Assembly (NCBI RefSeq): GCF_022867885.1
Contig: NZ_JALIFP010000037.1
Coordinates: 1 to 40,261, forward strand
Length of the DNA stretch: 40,261 nucleotides
Source of the DNA: Lederbergia sp. NSJ-179
Lineage (GTDB): Bacteria > Bacillota > Bacilli > Bacillales > Bacillaceae_C
Direction: 5' to 3'
The position numbers were made by a program, and so were the translations under genes. How positions within the stretch are numbered: position 1 is the first letter of the stretch; every line of letters starts with the position of its first letter. Below are positions 21,676-31,626 of the stretch, one piece after another. Under the pieces are notes generated by a model, which worked only from the letters and a program-made list of their open reading frames with translations, did no database searches and was not told the origin of the DNA.

Positions 21676-21822
21676 GCGATTGAAGCATCTAAAAGCGACT
21701 TTCGACCATTTAACCTTAACTTCGGACCAATAAACGCTGAGTTTGGACCAATTAGCATTGACTTTCGACCATTTAACGCTCAGTTTGGACCAATTAGAGG
21801 CAGACTTTGCACTATTAACAGT
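21676..21822. repeat. Tandem array of 21 bp units
   Basis: At least six units of 21 bp start near 21697, alternating between forms like gactttcgaccatttaacgct and cagtttggaccaattagaggc, with one decayed unit before them. Because 21 is a multiple of three, both strands stay open and would encode heptads (minus NWSKLSV-like, plus FGPINAE-like). Neither frame has a ribosome binding site, so I treat it as a non-coding array in the 333 bp gap between tmk and the decarboxylase gene. Confidence 0.85.
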
Positions 21823-21888
21823 AAATTCGAGCATTGTATGCGAATTTTAACGCGACTAGCACAACCTTTATCAAAAATCAAACTAATT

Positions 21889-23310
21889 TTACATAGAAAA
21901 AACAGCTAGCTTTCCTTGTTTAAGGTTTTCCGTTCCTCCTTGAAATCTTGCACCTATCTTTATAAGCTGCTTTAATTGTTGCACATGTGTGATCGTTATT
22001 TTTTCTCCTGCTAAAATCAAAGGAATTCCCGGAGGATAAGGAGTAATCATCTGAGAGGCGACCTTCCCTACGGATTCATCCATATCCACCCATTGATCAT
22101 CCAAATCTTCCATTTTTTTATAGGAAAGCGCTAATGTTGTGATAGCGATGCTTTCTTGTGATATTATATTTTGCATGGGCTGATTTCGTGCCTGACCACC
22201 CGCCCAAGACAAAGATTGTAATTGTCGAAAAGCCTGATCATAAGGATAAACCATTCCGCTTTTTACTAAAGGAAAAATGAGCAAAATCTGTCTAGGATCG
22301 GCTAGTTCAGGATAAACCCCAGCTTGTTCAAATTTGGCTTGCAGTTCATATCCGGATAAGGAAGAATGACGAACCGTGATTTTAAGAGGATCTTTACTTC
22401 GGATTACTTGAATATTTGGAAGTTGCTTTACTTTTTCGATAAATTCCTGACTTTGCCGAAGCGAGAATGTCAAATCTTCCGTCGAAACATGCGCCAGATA
22501 ATGACGCGCTAAATCTAAGGATGCCATAATCAGATAGGAAGGACTGCTAGATTGAAGCGTCTTTAAGTACTTCTCTACTTTTTTCAGAGGGACACGATCA
22601 CTATTGATATGTAAATAAGAACCCATTGTCAAAGCTGGTAGAGTTTTATGAGCGGATTGAGTCACAATATCTGCGCCCAATTGAAGCGCTGATTGGGGAA
22701 AGGGATGGCCTAAAGCAAAATGGGCACCATGCGCTTCATCAACCAAAACAAGAGAATGATGTTGATGAACCACATCAATAATCGCCTGAAAATCATACGT
22801 TTGTCCATAATAATCCGGATACGTAAAAATACAGGCACGAATAGTAGGATATTGCTGAAATGCCTTTTCTACCATCTGCAGCTTGATCTCTGTTGCCCCA
22901 TTCTCCCTAATGTCCGGCGCAATAAAGATCGGATCTAGCTTCGCCATTATCAAACCATGTAAAATCGATTGATGACAATTACGCTGCACTAAAACAAGAT
23001 CCCCTTCTTGGCAACAAGCTAGAATCATAGCCAGGTTCCCTACGGTTGTTCCATTGACAAGAAAGTAACTTTTTTTCGTTTGATAAAAATCAGCTAGTAA
23101 TCTTTGAGCCTCCGCAATCACCTCTTGTGGATCATGTAAATCATCTAATCCCGTTAATTCGGTCAGATCCAACTGCGCTAATTGTGCATACGCGGGATCC
23201 ATTCCTTCATATAAAAATCCATTTTTATGTCCAGGAACATGGAAGGAAATCGGGTTTGTTTTTTTATGTTGAATTAAACGCTCATACATTGGCATCTGAT
23301 CTTGATCCAC
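21889..23310 (-). CDS. Orn/Lys/Arg decarboxylase family PLP enzyme (YaaO-like)
   Basis: 473 residues from a GTG at 23310, preceded by gaggtgtcacaa. The frame is open to 23361, but that stretch contains the csfB terminator tail and a TATAAT-like element, so the internal start is preferred. Fold type I PLP enzyme: N-terminal ISFHVPGHKNG, the active-site aspartate region LVLVDEAHGAHF, and the PLP lysine in TQSAHKTLPALTMGS. Related to arginine (SpeA) and lysine decarboxylases. The substrate of YaaO is not settled. Confidence 0.92.
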   Translation of the reverse strand: MDQDQMPMYERLIQHKKTNPISFHVPGHKNGFLYEGMDPAYAQLAQLDLTELTGLDDLHDPQEVIAEAQRLLADFYQTKKSYFLVNGTTVGNLAMILACCQEGDLVLVQRNCHQSILHGLIMAKLDPIFIAPDIRENGATEIKLQMVEKAFQQYPTIRACIFTYPDYYGQTYDFQAIIDVVHQHHSLVLVDEAHGAHFALGHPFPQSALQLGADIVTQSAHKTLPALTMGSYLHINSDRVPLKKVEKYLKTLQSSSPSYLIMASLDLARHYLAHVSTEDLTFSLRQSQEFIEKVKQLPNIQVIRSKDPLKITVRHSSLSGYELQAKFEQAGVYPELADPRQILLIFPLVKSGMVYPYDQAFRQLQSLSWAGGQARNQPMQNIISQESIAITTLALSYKKMEDLDDQWVDMDESVGKVASQMITPYPPGIPLILAGEKITITHVQQLKQLIKIGARFQGGTENLKQGKLAVFSM

Positions 23311-23361
23311 TTGTGACACCTCACTTTTATTTTCCCTCATTATACTATGCTTAATCATCAA

Positions 23362-23392
23362 AAAACCAGGCTTCCTCGTTTTGGCCTGGTTT
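23362..23392 (-). terminator. csfB terminator
   Basis: Minus strand aaccaggc...gcctggtt followed by tttt, immediately after the csfB stop. It places the decarboxylase gene in a separate transcription unit. Confidence 0.85.
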
Positions 23393-23564
23393 ATGAATAA
23401 ATCTTATTTTCTTTGATGACTTTTAATTGTTTAATATAAAAATGATACGCTGGGTCCTGGGTACTTGTTGTCACCATTGCTTTCTCACAATCTGTACAAA
23501 TAAACGATGTATATAAATGAATACCATGCTTCTGAGGTTTTTCACAAACAATACACTTTTCCAT
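23391..23564 (-). CDS. csfB: Anti-sigma-G factor Gin (CsfB)
   Basis: 57 residues from the ATG at 23564, behind ggaggtggaga. Upstream open frame to 23618 is excluded. The zinc-binding C-x2-C pairs KCIVCEKPQKHGIHLYTSFICTDC are those of the Gin family, and the C terminus ends in the typical DPAYHFYIKQLK segment. Gin keeps sigma-G inactive in the early forespore and sigma-E in check in the forespore line. It lies between bofA and the yaaO-like gene, as in B. subtilis apart from the absence of xpaC and yaaN. Confidence 0.93.
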   Translation of the reverse strand: MEKCIVCEKPQKHGIHLYTSFICTDCEKAMVTTSTQDPAYHFYIKQLKVIKENKIYS

Positions 23565-23784
23565 TTCTCCACCTCCGTAGCGTTTAGTTTGACCACTTTT
23601 TCTTATTTGTATACACAATTTCTAACATTAATCCAATTACAATTATTAATATGCGATAAGGACATTTCGTGTGTCTGTACATCGGTAAATAAATCAGGAA
23701 TATTCTTACGAGAAGCAGGATAAGCATTAGAGCTGGAGATCACCTCACTTGAAAAAAACGGAGGATATTTTAACGAAACGTATA

Positions 23785-23816
23785 AAAAAAATCCGCTCCC
23801 ATGAACGGATTTTTTA
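23785..23816 (-). terminator. bofA terminator overlapping the bofA stop
   Basis: Minus strand aaaaaatccgttc-atgg-gagcggatttttttt. The left arm begins at the bofA TAA. Strong intrinsic terminator. Confidence 0.85.
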
Positions 23817-24077
23817 GAAGATCCATAGCTGAATAATGGCTAAGGCGGCAACTCCCGGTAAACCTAGAAAGCCGGAAATGGCCGATGTGATGAGATTAAT
23901 GGGAACAGCTAATCCAAATTGATTACCAATGGCGTTAAGGAAAAATAAAAATAAGGCGCCTATGAGAAGTTTCATAAACGACAGGCCGATCCAACGGAAT
24001 ACTTTCGTCGATAAACCTGCCACTAAAAGAAGAAGTAGCAATCCACAAATAATGGCTATGATGATGAACGGACTCAT
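23814..24077 (-). CDS. bofA: Pro-sigma-K processing inhibitor BofA
   Basis: 87 residues from the ATG at 24077, with ggaggg four to five bases upstream. Two hydrophobic segments (about residues 2-20 and 33-50) and a C-terminal hydrophobic stretch (PINLITSAISGFLGLPGVAALAIIQ) match BofA. It holds the SpoIVFB protease inactive in the outer forespore membrane until the forespore signal. It follows yaaL and recR as in B. subtilis. Confidence 0.95.
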   Translation of the reverse strand: MSPFIIIAIICGLLLLLLVAGLSTKVFRWIGLSFMKLLIGALFLFFLNAIGNQFGLAVPINLITSAISGFLGLPGVAALAIIQLWIF

Positions 24078-24155
24078 TTTTTCCCTCCTGAAACGAAATC
24101 TTTCCACTATTATATGAAAGGATTGTCCAAAAAGAACGGTAATCTGGATGTGCCG

Positions 24156-24365
24156 CTATCTTATAGAAATCTTCCTTTTTTTCGCCTCTTGAAATAGAAA
24201 GAAATATTTCGATTTTGCTAGAAGGGCTAAGCGATGGAGTTCTTCATCATACCCATAGCTCATATCCTCCAATTGTGAAAAATACAGCCAATCTTTTTTT
24301 GTACTTTGCATTAATTCTATAAGTCTTTGATTATATTCTTCTCGCAACTTCTCTTTTTGAAACAT
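24156..24365 (-). CDS. yaaL: YaaL family protein (DUF2508)
   Basis: 69 residues, highly charged and probably helical, with no membrane segment or known catalytic motif. The ribosome binding site gaggtgg lies six bases ahead of the ATG. Identification rests on size, the segment LREEYNQRLIELMQSTKKDWLYF, and its position between recR and bofA, the B. subtilis order. Function unknown. Confidence 0.9.
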   Translation of the reverse strand: MFQKEKLREEYNQRLIELMQSTKKDWLYFSQLEDMSYGYDEELHRLALLAKSKYFFLFQEAKKRKISIR

Positions 24366-24459
24366 TTAATGCCACCTCTAAGAATGAGTCCTTCACACTG
24401 CTTTTATTTATACATGCGTTATCTCATCAATGTTATCAAAAGTCCGATCGGGAAAAAAA

Positions 24460-25056
24460 TCATACCTCTCTACGACCTTCTAATGCTTTTGATAAGGTTA
24501 CTTCATCCGCATATTCTAAATCTCCACCAACTGGTAGTCCATGAGCGATTCTTGTCACCGTTATTCCCGATGGTTTAAGCAATCGGGAAATATACATGGC
24601 GGTTGCTTCCCCTTCAATATTTGGATTTGTCGCTAGGATCACCTCTTGAACCGTTTCATCCTGAAGTCTCTTTAGCAAATCTGGGATGTTAATATCCTCA
24701 GGACCAATCCCCTCCATAGGAGAGATGGAACCATGGAGAACATGATAGAGGCCGTGATATTCCTTCATTTTTTCCATCGCAATCACGTCTTTAGATTCCT
24801 GCACAACACAAATCACACTACGGTCACGCTTTTGATCCTTGCAAATATAGCAAGGATCTTGGTCTGTAATATGGCCACAGACAGAACAAAAGCCGAGATC
24901 TCGTTTTGCATTTACAAGGGCCTTCGCAAAGTCTAGAACCGTATCTTCCTTCATATCAAGAACGAAAAATGCCAGGCGGGCTGCAGTTTTTGGCCCAATT
25001 CCCGGCAGTTTCATAAAGCTGTCAATCAGCTTGGATATTGGTTCGGGATAATGCAT
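24460..25056 (-). CDS. recR: Recombination mediator protein RecR
   Basis: 198 residues, standard length. A helix-hairpin-helix segment [18 protein letters not shown] (about 17-34), the zinc finger [17 protein letters not shown] (about 56-72), and a Toprim domain starting [15 protein letters not shown] (about 80-95) appear in order. With RecO and RecF it loads RecA at gaps and stalled forks. It follows ebfC by 14 bp in the dnaX-ebfC-recR operon common to most bacteria. Confidence 0.98.
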   Translation of the reverse strand: MHYPEPISKLIDSFMKLPGIGPKTAARLAFFVLDMKEDTVLDFAKALVNAKRDLGFCSVCGHITDQDPCYICKDQKRDRSVICVVQESKDVIAMEKMKEYHGLYHVLHGSISPMEGIGPEDINIPDLLKRLQDETVQEVILATNPNIEGEATAMYISRLLKPSGITVTRIAHGLPVGGDLEYADEVTLSKALEGRREV

Positions 25057-25070
25057 AGCTGTATAACCTC

Positions 25071-25388
25071 CTAGAATCCAGGAAGGTTGATTCCTTTAGT
25101 AAATTGCCCCATCGTTTGATTGGTTAATTCATCTGCTTGTTTCATTGCTTCATTGACCGCAGCCAAAACAAGATCTTGAAGCATTTCAATATCCTCCGGA
25201 TCAACAACTTCTTCCTTTATATTTACTTCAAGTACTTCTTTATGTCCTGAAACCACTACGGTAACCATTCCGCCTCCAGCAGATCCCTCAATGCGCTCTT
25301 CACCAAGTTCCTCTTGAGCTTGAGCCATTTTCTTTTGCATTTTTTGCATTTGTTTCATCATACCTTGCATATTTCCCATTCCACGCAT
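25071..25388 (-). CDS. ebfC: YbaB/EbfC family nucleoid-associated protein (YaaK)
   Basis: 105 residues from the ATG at 25388 ([18 protein letters not shown]). Open frame up to 25409 overlaps the dnaX stop and is less likely. A methionine/glutamine-rich N-terminal helix is followed by the YbaB fold with [20 protein letters not shown] and [21 protein letters not shown]. It is a small dimeric DNA-binding protein of uncertain role. Cotranscribed between dnaX and recR. Confidence 0.95.
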   Translation of the reverse strand: MRGMGNMQGMMKQMQKMQKKMAQAQEELGEERIEGSAGGGMVTVVVSGHKEVLEVNIKEEVVDPEDIEMLQDLVLAAVNEAMKQADELTNQTMGQFTKGINLPGF

Positions 25389-25408
25389 AACGTTCCATTC
25401 CCTTCCCA

Positions 25409-27091
25409 TTAATTTTTTATTTCAATTAACTCTTCCCCAACTAATTTCACGGCTTCCTGAATGAGGGGATCAGGAGCTTCCTCTTCTCCCTGGTCTTGTT
25501 CATGTCCCTGATTTTGCAGAAAGTCTTTACGAATTTCCAACCATTGAGCTTCAGGAACACCAATAAATTGAAGTCTTTTTCCTGTCAATTCTTCCACTAG
25601 ACCTGCTGTCACTTCTAAAAACTTGGCATTTTCCATCGCCATTTTACAATGAATCTCATATTTAAATTTTATTACAAAGGCGGTCGAAGAGGCGGCAGCA
25701 GGCTCTGCATCCATTAAAAGAGCTGCCTGAGAACGCATTTGTCGCTGATTGAGTTGCTCCAGGAGGTTTCCCCATTTGCTCTTAATGATATTTAAATCAT
25801 CCCGTGTTGCGCTACTCAATATCTCTCGGATTTTCCCTGTATTGGCTTGAAAACCTTTATTTGTGCGAGTGGGCTTTTTCGTCGGTTGTGGCTGAGCTTG
25901 TTCTTCGGTGACCGGTCGATTCACTTTTAAATCTTCCAGCTGCTTTTCAAGACTGTTGATCTTAACCAGCAATTCTTGAATGCCATCCACATTATTTATA
26001 TTGTTCTGTGTTTGAGTTTGACAAAGCTTTACAAGACATACCTCTAGATAGATCTTTGCATGATTAGAAAATTTCATATCTTGCTGCGTTTTATTTAAGA
26101 CATCCATGTATTCATAAATTTGCTCTGGCTGTATGGTCTGTACAAGCTCCACAAACTCATCATCAAGCATTGCTCTTTCTAATGACTCCTCTAGATTGGG
26201 AGCTGTCTGATAGAGCAAAAGATCTCGGAAATATAAAATAAGATCTTCGACAAACCGGGCGGGATCCTTTCCTTTAAGCGTTAATTCTTCTAAAATCGTC
26301 AATGCTTCAGAAATATTCTTTCCCTGAATAGCATGAACAAGTTTATTTAAATAATTTTGAGAGACAGACCCTGTCACGGTTAAAGCGTCCTCGATTGTGA
26401 CCAGATCCGTACTAAAAGAAATAGCTTGATCAAGTAAACTCAGAGCATCGCGCATACCGCCACTAGCCGCTTGGGCAATCACATGTAAGGCCTTTTCTTC
26501 ATACTTTAATCCCGTTTCTGAAGCGATATGAACCATTCTATTCACTAAATCTTGTGCGGTTATTCTCTTAAAATCAAATCGTTGACAGCGAGAAATAATC
26601 GTTAATGGAATTTTATGCGGCTCCGTAGTGGCAAGAATAAAGATTACATGTTTAGGCGGTTCTTCTAGCGTTTTTAATAAAGCATTAAAGGCGCCAATAG
26701 AAAGCATATGCACTTCATCAATAATATATACTTTATAGGGTACGGAATTAGGGGCATATTTCACCTTATCGCGAATATCGCGGATTTCCTCCACCCCATT
26801 ATTCGATGCGGCATCAATTTCAATGACATCTTGTATCGATCCATCTGTAATTCCTAAGCATGATGGGCATTCATTACATGGTTCCGCTACCGGCATCTTT
26901 TGACAGTTTACCGCCTTTGCCAAAATTTTCGCAGCACTTGTTTTTCCTGTACCCCGTGGCCCCGAAAATAAATAAGCATGGCTTGTTTTTTGCTGGAGAA
27001 GAGCATTTTGCAAGGTTTTCGTCACATGTTCCTGCCCCACTACATCCACAAATGTCTGCGGCCGCCAAACACGATATAACGCTTGATACAT
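25409..27091 (-). CDS. dnaX: DNA polymerase III subunits gamma and tau
   Basis: 560 residues. AAA+ clamp loader ATPase: Walker [19 protein letters not shown] near residues 38-55, four zinc-binding cysteines (NCQ...CNECPSC) near 64-79, Walker [12 protein letters not shown] near 118-128 and the SRC motif ISRCQRF near 168-174. Domain III extends to about 370 and is followed by a tau-type C-terminal region. No slippery heptamer of the A-AAA-AAG type was seen, in line with Bacillus making one product. First gene of dnaX-ebfC-recR. Confidence 0.98.
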   Translation of the reverse strand: MYQALYRVWRPQTFVDVVGQEHVTKTLQNALLQQKTSHAYLFSGPRGTGKTSAAKILAKAVNCQKMPVAEPCNECPSCLGITDGSIQDVIEIDAASNNGVEEIRDIRDKVKYAPNSVPYKVYIIDEVHMLSIGAFNALLKTLEEPPKHVIFILATTEPHKIPLTIISRCQRFDFKRITAQDLVNRMVHIASETGLKYEEKALHVIAQAASGGMRDALSLLDQAISFSTDLVTIEDALTVTGSVSQNYLNKLVHAIQGKNISEALTILEELTLKGKDPARFVEDLILYFRDLLLYQTAPNLEESLERAMLDDEFVELVQTIQPEQIYEYMDVLNKTQQDMKFSNHAKIYLEVCLVKLCQTQTQNNINNVDGIQELLVKINSLEKQLEDLKVNRPVTEEQAQPQPTKKPTRTNKGFQANTGKIREILSSATRDDLNIIKSKWGNLLEQLNQRQMRSQAALLMDAEPAAASSTAFVIKFKYEIHCKMAMENAKFLEVTAGLVEELTGKRLQFIGVPEAQWLEIRKDFLQNQGHEQDQGEEEAPDPLIQEAVKLVGEELIEIKN

Positions 27092-27202
27092 TCCTGCTCT
27101 CTCCTTTCTTCATTGCTTTATGATGAAACGCATTCGTTCTTATATTATACCTTTTTAAGACAGGTTTGACAAAATGAGAAGCCAATGTTTGTAATTATTT
27201 TT

Positions 27203-28882
27203 TTAAAATGCTCCCGAGCCTCCGCCACCTCCACCAATACCACCAGCGGAACCACCGGTAGTCCCTTCAGTAGAGCTTTGGCTATAGGTCGAATATTTTT
27301 TATCAGCCTGATCAAATCCACCATAGAGAATGGGGACGCTAAAAAGAGTATACATCATAAAGGAAGGATCGATACTTTCTATTTCCTTCTGCCATTGTTG
27401 TGGTTCTTTTGTTTTCGCAAATTTCGCATTCGCTCCCAAAACAGCCATTCTCATGCGAGCATCCTCAGATGTTTTTTGCCAATCCGTACTTTTTATCTGG
27501 TTAAGATTTTTTAAAAATCGCGTCCATTCCTCCTTTATATACAATCCTTTCGAAGAAAGCGGTCTGTAAAAGCAAGCAATACCAGCCGCAACGATCAATA
27601 AGCCAAGGGAGGTGAGGAACATTGGAATCCCTTCATAATAAATAGAGGCAATCCCCATTCCCAATAACAAGAGACTTATGAATCCAAACGTCATCCGAAA
27701 CCCGGTCTTCCTTTCTCTTACACCCGCTTCTTTCATTTCGTCTTTAATGGCCTGTTTCCATTCTGTAAGTCGCGTATGATAGTTCGTCAGATTTTTTTCC
27801 TTTTTTATAAAAGTATCTAAATCCTCTGCTTTAAAATAACCATCATGCCCCACTTCATCAAACAACCATTTTAACAGAATCCCTTCATGTTTATATTGGA
27901 CCTGGGAATGAATTCGCCTAAATTCATCTTCCGATCGTTGTTCAACGATCCCTTTCCGAACTAAATCTAATAGACCCGCCGGGACATGAATGGCCTCAAC
28001 ACCTAATGTATAATAAATCGTCGCAGGCATACTCATTTTCTCATCAGGTATAAGTGTATGGTCCCTTTTTAGTTCCGCATTCACTAAGCTGTATTTTCTT
28101 TTCTTACTAATATGTTCCCATCCAAGTAAAACCATAAATAGAAGGAGGAAAAACGGAATAAGGGTTTTCGAAAGAGAAGAAAATTTTGCTTTATTTTCAG
28201 CAAAGACCTGTGCCTTTTTTTCCAAATCCAGCTTTGCTTGTATTAATTCATTCTTGATGTATCCACTAGAGGTACTAGACATCGCAGGAAAAAGCGTGGA
28301 AGGATAAGCGACCCGAATATCTCCATTTTCTCCAGCAGGCACCATTCCTAAAGCGAATTCAACGATTCCCTCTTTGCCAATCGCTTGTTTGTTAAAAGCT
28401 TGGTCATATCCAAAGGCGATCACATCATCGGTTGCTTTCGGTGGGTGAATCATGATTTGCATATTTCCATAATCGGCTTCATTCCGCTGATCGAAAAAAG
28501 GCCAGTAAAATTCGGTCATATCTTCATATTTTTCCATGCCATTTTCAATCCGATAGTCTAATACAATTTCGATCGTTTCATTTTTCCCTTTTCGATGAAT
28601 TTTATATAGATGATCCTCTTTTTCCACTTTTAGCGTTTTTTCGCCCTCATTCGCCGAAAAATTCGTTATTTCCGCATCTTTTTTCGGGAATATTTCCCGG
28701 GTAATTCCGTTAAATTTACTATCAAATTGGTAGGTATGCTTTTCCTGTACATGCACATCACCATTTTCCTGCAAAAAGGCATCTATTTTTACATTTGGAA
28801 TGGAAAAATCTACCGCTCCTACTTTTATAGGTAACAAAATAATAAAAAAAGCAACTATTAAAGAAATAATCTTTCGATTCAT
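27203..28882 (-). CDS. DUF2207 domain-containing membrane protein
   Basis: 559 residues from the ATG at 28882, behind agggggaacgg. A signal peptide (IISLIVAFFIILLPIKVGA) is followed by an extracytoplasmic DUF2207 domain (about residues 22-225), then a membrane segment LSKTLIPFFLLLFMVLLGW near 240. A cytoplasmic part follows with two further membrane segments (MTFGFISLLLLGMGIASIYY and GIPMFLTSLGLLIVAAGIACF), and a low-complexity glycine tail ends in GGGGGGSGAF. The domain layout and Gly tail are typical of DUF2207 proteins, whose function is unknown. It lies between dnaX and the SRP RNA gene, where B. subtilis has no such gene. Confidence 0.9.
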   Translation of the reverse strand: MNRKIISLIVAFFIILLPIKVGAVDFSIPNVKIDAFLQENGDVHVQEKHTYQFDSKFNGITREIFPKKDAEITNFSANEGEKTLKVEKEDHLYKIHRKGKNETIEIVLDYRIENGMEKYEDMTEFYWPFFDQRNEADYGNMQIMIHPPKATDDVIAFGYDQAFNKQAIGKEGIVEFALGMVPAGENGDIRVAYPSTLFPAMSSTSSGYIKNELIQAKLDLEKKAQVFAENKAKFSSLSKTLIPFFLLLFMVLLGWEHISKKRKYSLVNAELKRDHTLIPDEKMSMPATIYYTLGVEAIHVPAGLLDLVRKGIVEQRSEDEFRRIHSQVQYKHEGILLKWLFDEVGHDGYFKAEDLDTFIKKEKNLTNYHTRLTEWKQAIKDEMKEAGVRERKTGFRMTFGFISLLLLGMGIASIYYEGIPMFLTSLGLLIVAAGIACFYRPLSSKGLYIKEEWTRFLKNLNQIKSTDWQKTSEDARMRMAVLGANAKFAKTKEPQQWQKEIESIDPSFMMYTLFSVPILYGGFDQADKKYSTYSQSSTEGTTGGSAGGIGGGGGGSGAF

Positions 28883-29017
28883 TCCGTTCCCCCTAGCTAA
28901 ATTTGGTTCGAAAATCATTCTGCTTCTTTTTAATACGAGAAAAAGGGTGAAAAAGTTTCATTTGGAGAACAATTATATTTACATATCCCTCTATATCAAT
29001 CAAAAGCGGTAGAAAAC

Positions 29018-29053
29018 AAAAAATCCACTCACCTATAAAAAGATGAATGGATT
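29018..29053 (-). terminator. scr (SRP RNA) terminator
   Basis: Minus strand aatccattcatc / ggtgagtggatt hairpin followed by ttttttg, 20 bp after the mature RNA end. Confidence 0.8.
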
Positions 29054-29072
29054 ATGATTTGATCGAAATGGA

Positions 29073-29342
29073 AACCGCACACCTTCCTTCGACTGTGTAC
29101 CATAAGCGTTACCCAAGCAGTTAGCTCGACCCAGGCAACCCCGCGGCACATGAGAGCTTCCACTTAATGCTGCTTCCTTCCGGACCTGACATGGTTCATG
29201 GATTCTCATTGCGCGGGACCCAAGTGTCCACACCACTTACTTGAGGCAGACCCTACAGTACAGCAGCCTCAAGAAGGAATTCAACCCCGCTAGAGCGGAT
29301 TGCGGGTTACAAGGCTCCGCTACGTCCCCGTCTAGTGCGATA
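29073..29342 (-). ncRNA. scr: Signal recognition particle RNA (scRNA, large Bacillus type)
   Basis: About 268 nt. The SRP54-binding apical loop catgtcaggtccggaaggaa is intact, followed by gcagcattaagtg. The long form with an Alu domain (actagacggggacgtagcgg near the 5' end, then gtaagtggtg) is that of Bacillus scRNA. Gene context, tadA-scr-dnaX, agrees. Ends are set by comparison with B. subtilis from memory and may be off by a few bases. Confidence 0.95.
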
Positions 29343-29348
29343 TGATTA

Positions 29349-29377
29349 AGTATACTATCTTTTCGTTCATTAATCAA
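29349..29377 (-). promoter_or_regulatory. scr promoter
   Basis: Minus strand TTGATT (29372-29377), a 17 bp spacer and TATACT (29349-29354) put the start of transcription at about 29342, the predicted 5' end of the SRP RNA. Confidence 0.75.
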
Positions 29378-29475
29378 TGGCAAGGTTTTTCCAATTTATC
29401 AGAATTTGAGAAGCCTGTTTCGATAAGGGTAGAATCCTTCTTAATGCCGCCTAAATCAATTCCCATATAGTTTCA

Positions 29476-29994
<519 letters not shown>

Positions 29995-29998
29995 TCAC

Positions 29999-30027
29999 GT
30001 CTATTGATGATTTCCCTTACATAGAAT
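29999..30027 (+). promoter_or_regulatory. Sigma-E-type promoter of sleL
   Basis: GTCTATT (29999-30005), a 14 bp spacer and CATAGAAT (30020-30027; consensus CATACAAT). The sleL (yaaH) gene is a sigma-E gene in B. subtilis. About 150 bp of leader, with a repeat, lies between this promoter and the start codon. Confidence 0.6.
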
Positions 30028-30033
30028 AGTACA

Positions 30034-30172
30034 ACATTAGGCCTGCTGGACACAGGTCACAAAGGTGTTGCGACGTACAGGAAGTACTAGTGCAGCTGAA
30101 GCGACAGGATGCCGCGCTTATAGCCTGCCAACAGGATGTTGCGATTTTTGCCTTTGATCCTTATTTATAGGA
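30034..30172. repeat. Third-family repeat in the sleL leader
   Basis: ggcctgctggacacaggtcacaaaggtgttgcga at the left and gcctgccaacaggatgttgcga...cctttgatccttat at the right resemble the copy at 6210-6295. Its right end is 4 bp from the sleL ribosome binding site. Confidence 0.5.
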
Positions 30173-30181
30173 GGACTTATT

Positions 30182-31465
30182 GTGCAAATTCATGTTGTAG
30201 AGGCGAATCAAACCTTAACTTCTATTGCGTCACGCTACGATGTTAATCCGAATACCATTGCTGAAGCAAATGAACTGCCTAATCCTAATCAATTGGTCGT
30301 TGGTCAGGCATTAGTTATTCCGATTTACGGCGAATTTTATTGGGTTCAAAGCGGGGATAGTCTTTATTCGATCGGACAAAGATTTGGTATCTCTTATCAG
30401 GAACTTGCGAGAATAAATCGTATACCCATTAACCTACCGCTTCGTATAGGGTTGCGGTTATACATTCCACAACGACCAAAGACGAACCGTGAATTTAATG
30501 CCTATGTCGAGCCAACTGGAGGAACCGTATCAGAAGCCTTAGAAAATAGCGCTAGAAGAGCCGCTCCTTATTTAACCTATTTATCCCCTTTTGCTTATTT
30601 AGCAAATGCAGATGGATCTTTAACAGCCCCGCCGCTGAACCAATTCCCAGCGATTGCCGAAGCCAATCGGAATACCTTGGTGATGGTGATTGCGAATCAG
30701 GCAGGCGGCCAATTTAGCTCTGAACTTGCTCACACACTTTTAACAAATCAGCAAGTCCGCCAAACCTTCTTAAATAATATTGTCCAAGAAGCAAAGCGGG
30801 TTGGCTTTTGGGATGTTCATTTCGATCTGGAACGGCTTTTTCCACGAGATCGAGAAGCGTATAATCAATTTTTGCGTATCGCCCGTGATCGTCTTCATCA
30901 AGAAGGACTGATGATTTCTACCGCACTTGCCCCCAAAACAAGTGCCACACAGCAAGGGGAATGGTATGAGGCCCATGATTATGCGGCCCATGGAGAAATT
31001 GTAGATTATGTCGTGATTATGACCTATGAATGGGGATATAGCGGAGGCCCTGCCATGGCCGTCTCACCAATTAATTCTGTCCGAGATGTTTTGGAATATG
31101 CGATAACAGAAATTCCCGCCAATAAGATATTTATGGGACAAAACTTATATGGATATGACTGGACACTTCCATTTGTCCAAGGAACCACCGCCAGAGCCAT
31201 CAGTCCTCAACAAGCCATCCGGATTGCAGCTGATCAAGGAGTGGCGATTGAATATGACGAAACAGCCCAAGCTCCTTTCTATCGCTATACGGCTAACGAT
31301 GGGAGAAGGCATGAAGTCTGGTTTGAAGATGCACGCTCCATTCAAGCAAAATTTGATTTAGTAAAAGAATTAGGACTTCGAGGCGTCAGCTATTGGAAGC
31401 TCGGCCTTTCCTTCCCACAAAACTGGCTGCTGATCACAGATAATTTTGATATTGCGAAGAGATAG
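30182..31465 (+). CDS. sleL: Spore peptidoglycan glycosidase SleL/YaaH (LysM x2, GH18)
   Basis: 427 residues from a GTG with taggagg seven bases upstream. Two LysM domains (about residues 2-47, IHVVEANQTLTSIASRYDV, and 52-96, YWVQSGDSLYSIGQRFGI) are followed by a GH18 catalytic domain (about 105-427). The GH18 strand-4 motif reads FWDVHFDLERL, with the proton-donor glutamate in FDLE. It acts as an N-acetylglucosaminidase on cortex fragments during spore germination. No signal peptide, as for other mother-cell-made spore proteins. A type B repeat begins one base after the stop. Confidence 0.96.
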   Translation: MQIHVVEANQTLTSIASRYDVNPNTIAEANELPNPNQLVVGQALVIPIYGEFYWVQSGDSLYSIGQRFGISYQELARINRIPINLPLRIGLRLYIPQRPKTNREFNAYVEPTGGTVSEALENSARRAAPYLTYLSPFAYLANADGSLTAPPLNQFPAIAEANRNTLVMVIANQAGGQFSSELAHTLLTNQQVRQTFLNNIVQEAKRVGFWDVHFDLERLFPRDREAYNQFLRIARDRLHQEGLMISTALAPKTSATQQGEWYEAHDYAAHGEIVDYVVIMTYEWGYSGGPAMAVSPINSVRDVLEYAITEIPANKIFMGQNLYGYDWTLPFVQGTTARAISPQQAIRIAADQGVAIEYDETAQAPFYRYTANDGRRHEVWFEDARSIQAKFDLVKELGLRGVSYWKLGLSFPQNWLLITDNFDIAKR

Positions 31466-31466
31466 T

Positions 31467-31591
31467 AAGAAAAGCGCAAGGCGCCCGCCTATCGGCGACA
31501 AGCAAATGTTCTGAGACAAGAAAAGTCCGGTCTTGACTTTTATTGTCTCAGGTTATTTGACCTCGAGCCGATGGCGCCTGGAGCTAGATCC
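31467..31591 (+). repeat. Type B palindromic element (first of the sleL-serS array)
   Basis: Outer stem GGCGCC...CTATCGGC with GCCGATGGCGCC. Inner stem CTGAGACAAGAAAAGTC with GACTTTTATTGTCTCAG. Conserved loops gacaagcaaatgttc and gttatttgacctcgag. It starts immediately after the sleL stop. Confidence 0.9.
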
Positions 31592-31626
31592 AAACATTAG
31601 CCAATTTTTATACTTTCCTATCCCGC

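Noticed and set aside
21619-21909. Overlapping 71- and 86-codon frames over the 21 bp array
   Set aside because: Open only because the repeat period is a multiple of three. No ribosome binding site on either strand.
25860-25885. Possible programmed frameshift in dnaX (run of A before a G)
   Set aside because: The run is gaaaaag, not the A-AAA-AAG heptamer, and Bacillus dnaX is not known to frameshift.
21889-28882. Defence island or mobile element
   Set aside because: Gene order here is the conserved tmk-to-dnaX core block. No transposase, integrase, toxin or restriction genes are visible in the window.
29033-29236. 67-codon minus-strand frame
   Set aside because: Lies within the SRP RNA gene and its terminator.
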